Made by a program: the position numbers and the translations under genes. The notes beneath the pieces are model-generated. The model did not search any database, was not told the DNA's origin, and saw only the letters and a list, made by a program, of their open reading frames with translations. From contig JASLHF010000158.1 of the NCBI GenBank assembly GCA_030152275.1, positions 1 to 9,352 of the forward strand: 9,352 nucleotides of DNA, given 5' to 3'. This stretch comes from Acinetobacter sp. (GTDB lineage: Bacteria > Pseudomonadota > Gammaproteobacteria > Pseudomonadales > Moraxellaceae). Shown here in pieces: positions 5,364 to 9,352 of this stretch. Every line of letters begins with the position of its first letter. Within the stretch, counting starts at the first letter, position 1.

Positions 5364-6551
5364 ATGAACTTTCAGCGTATGACTGACCTAGATTTAGCGG
5401 GCAAGCGTGTTTTAATCCGTGAAGATTTGAACGTTCCTGTTAAAAACGGTGTGATTACCAGCGATGCGCGTTTGCGTGCGGCATTGCCAACAATTAAAGC
5501 TGCTTTGGCAAAAGGCGCAGCTGTAATGGTTTATTCTCACTTAGGCCGTCCTGTTGAAGGTGAACCAAAAGCTGAACAATCTTTAGCGCCAGTTGCAGCT
5601 TACTTAACTGAAGCATTGGGCCAAGACGTGAAATTATTCACCGATTATTTAAATGGTGTAGACGTTCAGCCGGGTCAAGTTGTATTGCTTGAAAACTGCC
5701 GTTTCAACGCAGGCGAAAAGAAAAACAATCCAGAGCTAGCAGCAAAATATGCAGCGCTTTGCGACGTATTTGTGATGGATGCATTTGGTACAGCTCACCG
5801 CGCAGAAGCATCGACTGAAGGCGTAGCGCGTTTAGCGAAAGTGGCTGCTGCTGGTCCATTATTGGCTGCAGAATTAGATGCTTTAGGCCGTGCGCTGAAG
5901 ACTCCTGAAAAGCCAATGGTTGCGATTGTTGCCGGTTCAAAAGTTTCAACAAAATTAGATGTATTAACTTCATTGTCTGATATCTGCGACCAATTGATTG
6001 TCGGCGGCGGTATTGCCAACACATTCTTGGCTGCTGCAGGTTTCAATGTGGGTAAATCATTGTGCGAGCACGACTTAATTGATACAGCAAAAGCTATTGC
6101 TGCGAAAGTTGCTGTACCGCTTCCTACAGATGTTGTGGTTGCAGATGCTTCTGAAATCAACTTTGATGATTTCTTGGGTTCATTGGCTGCAGCTAAAGCA
6201 GTAGTGAAAAAAGTTGAAGATGTTGCTGATAACGACATGATTTTAGACGTTGGCCCTGAAACTGCAAAAGCATTTGCAGAGATTCTGAAAACGTCTAAAA
6301 CCATTCTTTGGAATGGTCCAGTCGGTGTATTTGAAGTGGATCAATTTGGCGAAGGCACTAAAGCATTGTCTTTGGCCATTGCAGAGTCTGAAGGCTTCTC
6401 TATTGCAGGCGGCGGCGATACTTTAGCTGCAATTGATAAATATGAAGTTGCAGACAAAATTGGTTATATCTCTACTGGCGGCGGCGCATTCTTAGAATTT
6501 GTCGAAGGCAAAACTTTACCGGCTGTTGCGGTATTGCTTGAGCGCGCTTAA
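5364..6551 (+). CDS. pgk: Phosphoglycerate kinase
   Basis: A 395-residue protein starting at ATG 5364, with AAGAGAG (5351-5357) six bases upstream. It catalyses the reversible transfer of phosphate between 1,3-bisphosphoglycerate and ADP in cytosolic glycolysis and gluconeogenesis. All family motifs are intact: the N-terminal substrate site with REDLNVP (19-25) and R36, SHLGRP (58-63), LLENCRFNAGE (108-118), HR at 145-146, and the hinge and nucleotide domain with GSKVSTK (191-197), GGGIANTF (214-221), WNGPVGVFE (316-324), GGGDT (349-353) and STGGGAFLEF (370-379). The length is normal. Codon use is regular, consistent with strong expression. It is divergent from the DUF2237/maf pair and followed by its own terminator. 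Confidence 0.97.
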   Translation: MNFQRMTDLDLAGKRVLIREDLNVPVKNGVITSDARLRAALPTIKAALAKGAAVMVYSHLGRPVEGEPKAEQSLAPVAAYLTEALGQDVKLFTDYLNGVDVQPGQVVLLENCRFNAGEKKNNPELAAKYAALCDVFVMDAFGTAHRAEASTEGVARLAKVAAAGPLLAAELDALGRALKTPEKPMVAIVAGSKVSTKLDVLTSLSDICDQLIVGGGIANTFLAAAGFNVGKSLCEHDLIDTAKAIAAKVAVPLPTDVVVADASEINFDDFLGSLAAAKAVVKKVEDVADNDMILDVGPETAKAFAEILKTSKTILWNGPVGVFEVDQFGEGTKALSLAIAESEGFSIAGGGDTLAAIDKYEVADKIGYISTGGGAFLEFVEGKTLPAVAVLLERA

Positions 6552-6653
6552 AAATTACTGTTTAGTGCGGCTATGGGCAAATGGATAAGCGTTACTAGGT
6601 TTTTTATGGCTCCAGCCGCTCACTGAGCAGATAATTTGGATAAGATAATTTAT

Positions 6654-6684
6654 AAAAAGGCTGGCCGATGCGCCGGCCTTTTTT
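6654..6684 (+). terminator. Intrinsic terminator of pgk
   Basis: The arm AAAAAGGCTGG (6654-6664) pairs with CCGGCCTTTTT (6673-6683), one G-T pair included, closing an 8-base loop and running into six T residues (6679-6684). It lies about 100 bases after the pgk stop. The 3' leader before it (6552-6653) holds a possible extended stem, AGTGCGGCT (6564-6572) with AGCCGCTCACT (6614-6624), and a direct repeat AGATAATTT (6629, 6643). Confidence 0.85.
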
Positions 6685-6927
6685 ATGTTTGTAATGCATC
6701 TTTGGCAATATAACTTGCTTTTGGGGGGAATTGATTATGTATGGGATATATACGCTTAGATATATGAGTGTGTGATCCGATTAGAGCAGTTTAAAAGCAT
6801 AATGCATAAATATTCATCTTGGCATGTGAAAACCTTAAATCGATGCGATTCATTTTTTAGTCATCAAAATGAAATATATCTGCAATAAAATTCCATTCAG
6901 ATTCTCATCAACCTGTAGGAAAATCTG
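6685..6927. other. AT-rich region upstream of the lipoprotein gene
   Basis: About 240 bases between the pgk terminator and the lipoprotein start (376 bases without a gene in all). It must hold the lipoprotein promoter. CATAAT (6798-6803) and TAAAAT (6886-6891) are possible -10 elements, but neither has a convincing -35 at 16-18 bases. A run of six G residues occurs at 6723-6728. No reading frame, tRNA or strong hairpin is evident. Confidence 0.4.
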
Positions 6928-7200
6928 ATGAACCTTAAACTGGCACTTGCTGCACTCATTATTGCGCCACTCGCATTAACAGCATGTTCTAAGAAAGAAG
7001 AAGCCCCTAAAACAGAAACTGAAGCATCAGCAGCCGCTGATGAGCAGACTACGCCGGAACAGCAGGCTGCAATTGATGCGCTGGACAAGCCAGTGTTGGA
7101 TGAAAAAAATAAAGATGTACCTGCAGAAGTGGCGAATGCGCCTGCAGATGAAGCGACAGCAGACACAGATACAGCCTCATCAGAAGCAGCAACACACTAA
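6928..7200 (+). CDS. Small acidic lipoprotein, unknown function
   Basis: A 90-residue protein starting at ATG 6928, with AGGA (6917-6920) seven bases before it. Residues 1-19 are a type II signal peptide: a short MNLK basic start, hydrophobic LALAALIIAPLAL, then the lipobox LTAC with C20 as the acylated residue. SK follows the cysteine, with no aspartate at +2, so outer-membrane sorting is expected. The mature part is low-complexity and rich in alanine, glutamate, aspartate and threonine. It has only one region with some order (QQAAIDALDKPVLDEKNKDV) and is probably disordered. No known domain is recognisable. It lies between pgk and fba but has its own terminator, so the linkage to central metabolism may be only positional. 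Confidence 0.85.
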   Translation: MNLKLALAALIIAPLALTACSKKEEAPKTETEASAAADEQTTPEQQAAIDALDKPVLDEKNKDVPAEVANAPADEATADTDTASSEAATH

Positions 7201-7223
7201 GTTTGTTGTTTTTCCTTTAAAAG

Positions 7224-7249
7224 TCCCTGCATATGCAGGGATTTTTTTT
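7224..7249 (+). terminator. Intrinsic terminator of the lipoprotein gene
   Basis: TCCCTGC (7224-7230) and GCAGGGA (7235-7241) form a perfect 7-bp stem around ATAT (18-bp palindrome), followed by eight T residues (7242-7249). It lies 23 bases after the stop codon. Confidence 0.93.
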
Positions 7250-7322
7250 ACAAAAGCGCTTTTTGCTGCTGATTTGCAATGATTGTGCATGTAGAATATG
7301 TCGCATTACCTGGGAGGACACT

Positions 7323-8360
7323 ATGGCTCTTATTTCAATGCGCCAGCTCTTGGATCACGCCGGCGAACACAGTTACGGCGTACCAGCGTTTAACGTAAAC
7401 AACTTAGAACAAATGCGCGCAATTATGCTTGCAGCAGATGCAACAAATTCACCTGTAATTGTGCAAGCTTCTGCAGGCGCGCGCAAATATGCAGGCGCTC
7501 CGTTCTTGCGTCACCTTATTTTAGCTGCTATTGAAGAATGGCCACATATTCCAGTGGTGATGCATCAAGACCACGGCACTAGCCCAGACGTGTGCCAGCG
7601 TTCTATCCAGTTAGGCTTTTCATCAGTCATGATGGACGGTTCTTTGGGTGAAGACGGCAAAACACCAACTTCATACGAATACAACGTAGATGTAACTCGC
7701 CGTACAGTTGCTATGGCGCATGCTTGCGGTGTTTCAGTTGAAGGTGAAATCGGCTGTTTAGGCAGTCTTGAAACAGGTATGGCCGGTGAAGAAGACGGTG
7801 TTGGCGCAGAAGGCGTTCTTGACCATTCTCAACTGCTGACTTCTGTAGAAGAAGCGCGCCAATTTGTTGCAGACACTAATGTAGATGCGCTTGCAATTGC
7901 TGTAGGTACTTCTCATGGTGCATACAAATTTACCCGTCCGCCTACAGGCGATATTTTGGCAATTGACCGTATTAAAGAAATTCATGCGGCGCTTCCAAAT
8001 ACGCATCTTGTAATGCACGGTTCTAGCTCTGTGCCTCAAGAATGGCTGGCTGTAATTAACCAATATGGCGGCGACATCAAAGAAACTTATGGTGTGCCAG
8101 TAGAACAATTGGTAGATGCAATCAAACACGGTGTTCGTAAAATCAACATCGATACAGATTTGCGTTTAGCGTCTACAGGTGCAATGCGCCGTATGATGGC
8201 TGAAAAACCAAGCGAATTTGACCCGCGTAAATTCTTTGCTCAAACGATTGAAGCAATGAAGCAAATTTGTGTAGACCGCTATGAAGCATTCGGCACAGCT
8301 GGCCATGCAGACAAAATTCGTCCAATTTCTTTAGAGAAAATGGTTGATCGCTATAAATAA
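7323..8360 (+). CDS. fba: Class II fructose-bisphosphate aldolase (Calvin-cycle-type subgroup)
   Basis: A 345-residue protein starting at ATG 7323 (MALISMRQLL). GGAGG (7313-7317) sits five bases upstream and fixes the start. An in-frame TTG at 7233 lies inside the preceding terminator and is not credible. The enzyme is zinc dependent and interconverts fructose-1,6-bisphosphate with glyceraldehyde-3-phosphate and DHAP. Motifs: PAFNVNNLEQ (21-30), HQDHG with catalytic D83 and zinc ligand H84, SVEGEIGCLG (138-147, E142), GTSHGAYKF with H198, LVMHGSSS with H232, and the phosphate-binding KINIDTDLRLA. Length and motifs fit the roughly 345-residue class IIB/Calvin-cycle subtype common in proteobacteria. 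A TAGAAT hexamer at 7292-7297 could be its -10. It works in the same pathway segment as Pgk and is likely used mainly in gluconeogenesis if the host is an Acinetobacter. Confidence 0.96.
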   Translation: MALISMRQLLDHAGEHSYGVPAFNVNNLEQMRAIMLAADATNSPVIVQASAGARKYAGAPFLRHLILAAIEEWPHIPVVMHQDHGTSPDVCQRSIQLGFSSVMMDGSLGEDGKTPTSYEYNVDVTRRTVAMAHACGVSVEGEIGCLGSLETGMAGEEDGVGAEGVLDHSQLLTSVEEARQFVADTNVDALAIAVGTSHGAYKFTRPPTGDILAIDRIKEIHAALPNTHLVMHGSSSVPQEWLAVINQYGGDIKETYGVPVEQLVDAIKHGVRKINIDTDLRLASTGAMRRMMAEKPSEFDPRKFFAQTIEAMKQICVDRYEAFGTAGHADKIRPISLEKMVDRYK

Positions 8361-8382
8361 TCTGCCATAGATTATTGCGTAG

Positions 8383-8410
8383 AAAAAGCCCACACTGCGT
8401 GGGCTTTTTT
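8383..8410 (+). terminator. Intrinsic terminator of fba
   Basis: AAAAAGCCCAC (8383-8393) pairs perfectly with GTGGGCTTTTT (8399-8409) around a 5-base loop, ending in six T residues (8405-8410). It lies 22 bases after the fba stop. Confidence 0.93.
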
Positions 8411-8552
8411 GTGCCGGTTTTTTAATGAACTGCTGCAGCTTGGAGTGTGCTTATTGCAGAGCAGGGCAGTGTAAAGGTGTTCATGCGCTTTGCATGCTGT
8501 TTAGATAGCGTACATGAGTCTTCATGCAAAAAAGCCGCAGAAAACCCAATAA

Positions 8553-8566
8553 AAAAACCGGTTTTT
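8553..8566. repeat. Perfect 14-bp palindrome upstream of the transporter gene
   Basis: AAAAACCGGTTTTT is fully self-complementary and lies about 40 bases before ATG 8604. A nearby CAGAAAACC (8538-8546) can also pair, with one bulge, with GGTTTTTCTG (8560-8569). It could be an operator or a weak leader hairpin. No -35/-10 pair is convincing around it. Confidence 0.3.
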
Positions 8567-8603
8567 CTGTATTTGTGTAATTTGTTGATTTAAAGAGTCT
8601 GTC

Positions 8604-9352
8604 ATGGAATTGATTTTTGCAGCAGCGCTGTGCAGTGTTGCGGTGTCAATTGTGCTGAAAATGTGTAAAGCGCGCGGCTGCAGCCCTATGCAAATGATTG
8701 CATGGAATTATGCCGCGGCCAGCGTACTGTGCTGGCTATGGTTTAAACCGGATCTTGTACATGTTTCGCTGCAGCATACGCCGTGGCTGCTGATTTTGGC
8801 GCTAGGCATTTTGTTGCCGTCTATTTTTTTGTGTTTGGCCAAATCACTGCAGACAGCAGGTATTTTAAAAACCGAAATTGCGCAGCGCCTTTCGGTCATT
8901 TTGTCTTTGCTGGCTGCTTATTTTGTTTTTCAAGAGCAATTTAATTTACTCAAAATCATAGGAATTGTTTTGGGTTTGGGCAGTGTTTTATGTATTGTAC
9001 TGTCCAACCGCGGGACAGAAGCAATGACAGGCCAGACCAAAGCGCCAGTGTTTTTGCTGAGTGTATGGGCCGGTTATGCCTTAATTGATGTCTTGCTGAA
9101 ATATACGACTGGTTTGGGACTGCAGTTTTCCGTTGCGCTGAATTTAATGTTTATCTGCGCTTTTGCAGTATCCATATTGTATGTCGCACTGCGCGAGCAT
9201 ACGGCAGGCAGCTTAAAAAATATTGCAGCGGGTTTGGCGCTGGGTGTGCTGAATTTTGCCAATATTGCCCTGTATGTCAAAGCGCATATGCTGCTTAAAG
9301 ATACACCGGCAATTGTATTTGCCGGCATGAATATCTTGGTAGTGATATTTGG
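8604..9352 (+). CDS. EamA/DMT-superfamily membrane transporter, 3' truncated by window edge
   Basis: The frame opens at ATG 8604 with AAAGAG (8592-8597) upstream and runs for 249 codons without a stop to the right edge. The product is very hydrophobic, with about nine predicted membrane helices so far (roughly residues 1-20, 30-47, 60-80, 93-110, 114-134, 148-166, 173-196, 205-225 and 235 onward). Short loops carry basic or polar residues (KMCKARG, KSLQTAGILKTE). The segment EIAQRLSVILSLLAAYFVFQ, followed by a helix with GIVLGLGSVL, is typical of EamA repeats: helix 4 with a QRLS/P kink, then a glycine-rich helix 5. Ten helices are expected in a full protein. Substrate unknown. The gene is separated from fba by a terminator, so it is an independent unit. 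Confidence 0.75.
   Translation, partial: MELIFAAALCSVAVSIVLKMCKARGCSPMQMIAWNYAAASVLCWLWFKPDLVHVSLQHTPWLLILALGILLPSIFLCLAKSLQTAGILKTEIAQRLSVILSLLAAYFVFQEQFNLLKIIGIVLGLGSVLCIVLSNRGTEAMTGQTKAPVFLLSVWAGYALIDVLLKYTTGLGLQFSVALNLMFICAFAVSILYVALREHTAGSLKNIAAGLALGVLNFANIALYVKAHMLLKDTPAIVFAGMNILVVIF

Noticed and set aside
5795..6304. 169-codon open frame on the minus strand inside pgk
   Set aside because: It lies wholly antisense to an intact pgk with all motifs. The product is a low-complexity serine/alanine/threonine string, as expected from the complement of alanine-rich codons.
7233..7322. 30-codon N-terminal extension of the aldolase from a TTG
   Set aside because: The extension runs through the lipoprotein terminator hairpin and T-run. 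GGAGG is placed perfectly for ATG 7323, which gives the normal 345-residue length.
7758..8129. 123-codon minus-strand frame inside fba
   Set aside because: Antisense to conserved aldolase core motifs. No ribosome site or recognisable domain.
1..9352. CRISPR arrays, insertion sequences, prophage or toxin-antitoxin modules
   Set aside because: No regularly spaced repeats, transposase, integrase or phage genes, or paired small toxin/antitoxin genes are visible. The window is mostly housekeeping.

Overview
The window looks like chromosome from a moderately AT-rich gammaproteobacterium, most likely an Acinetobacter. This is inferred from the style of the Pgk, Fba, Maf and cupin proteins, the codon usage and the short AT-rich spacers. 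No rRNA, tRNA, CRISPR array, insertion sequence or phage gene is visible. Nearly everything is housekeeping. The one less ordinary stretch is a three-gene block at about 1.9-4.0 kb.

Layout. (1) Positions 2-142 hold the last 46 codons of a NarL-type sensor histidine kinase, followed by an AT-rich spacer and a strong hairpin terminator (411-442) serving the convergent gene. (2) Positions 460-1629 (minus) encode a JmjC/cupin protein of the YcfD/RoxA ribosomal-oxygenase family. Its predicted promoter is overlaid by a perfect 18-bp dyad (1697-1714). (3) Reading the other way, 1894-3961 is a compact apparent operon: a TetR-family regulator, a 59-residue acidic protein with a CxxC motif, and a ProA-like glutamate-5-semialdehyde dehydrogenase. 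This ProA is 445 residues long and has unusual motifs. The small protein ends inside the ProA start region. (4) A convergent spacer carries a long-range GC-rich stem with an inner palindrome and a T-run (4153-4238). (5) Positions 4248-5224 (minus) are a translationally coupled pair, a DUF2237 protein followed by a YceF-type Maf nucleotide pyrophosphatase. (6) The divergent region 5225-5363 contains a repeated 7-mer. (7) Positions 5364-8360 are a central carbon block: pgk, a small lipoprotein gene and a class II fructose-bisphosphate aldolase gene, each followed by its own hairpin terminator. (8) Positions 8604-9352 are the 5' part of an EamA/DMT-type membrane transporter gene that runs off the right edge.

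How the genes fit together. Pgk and Fba act in the same gluconeogenic/glycolytic segment. The terminators after pgk, after the lipoprotein gene and after fba suggest three separate transcription units rather than one operon. The TetR/CxxC/ProA block is the best candidate for something undescribed. A regulator carrying a cysteine in a NemR-like position is linked to a thiol-dependent semialdehyde dehydrogenase with no proB beside it, and to a tiny potential metal- or redox-active protein. That functional link is inference from gene order, not shown by the sequence.
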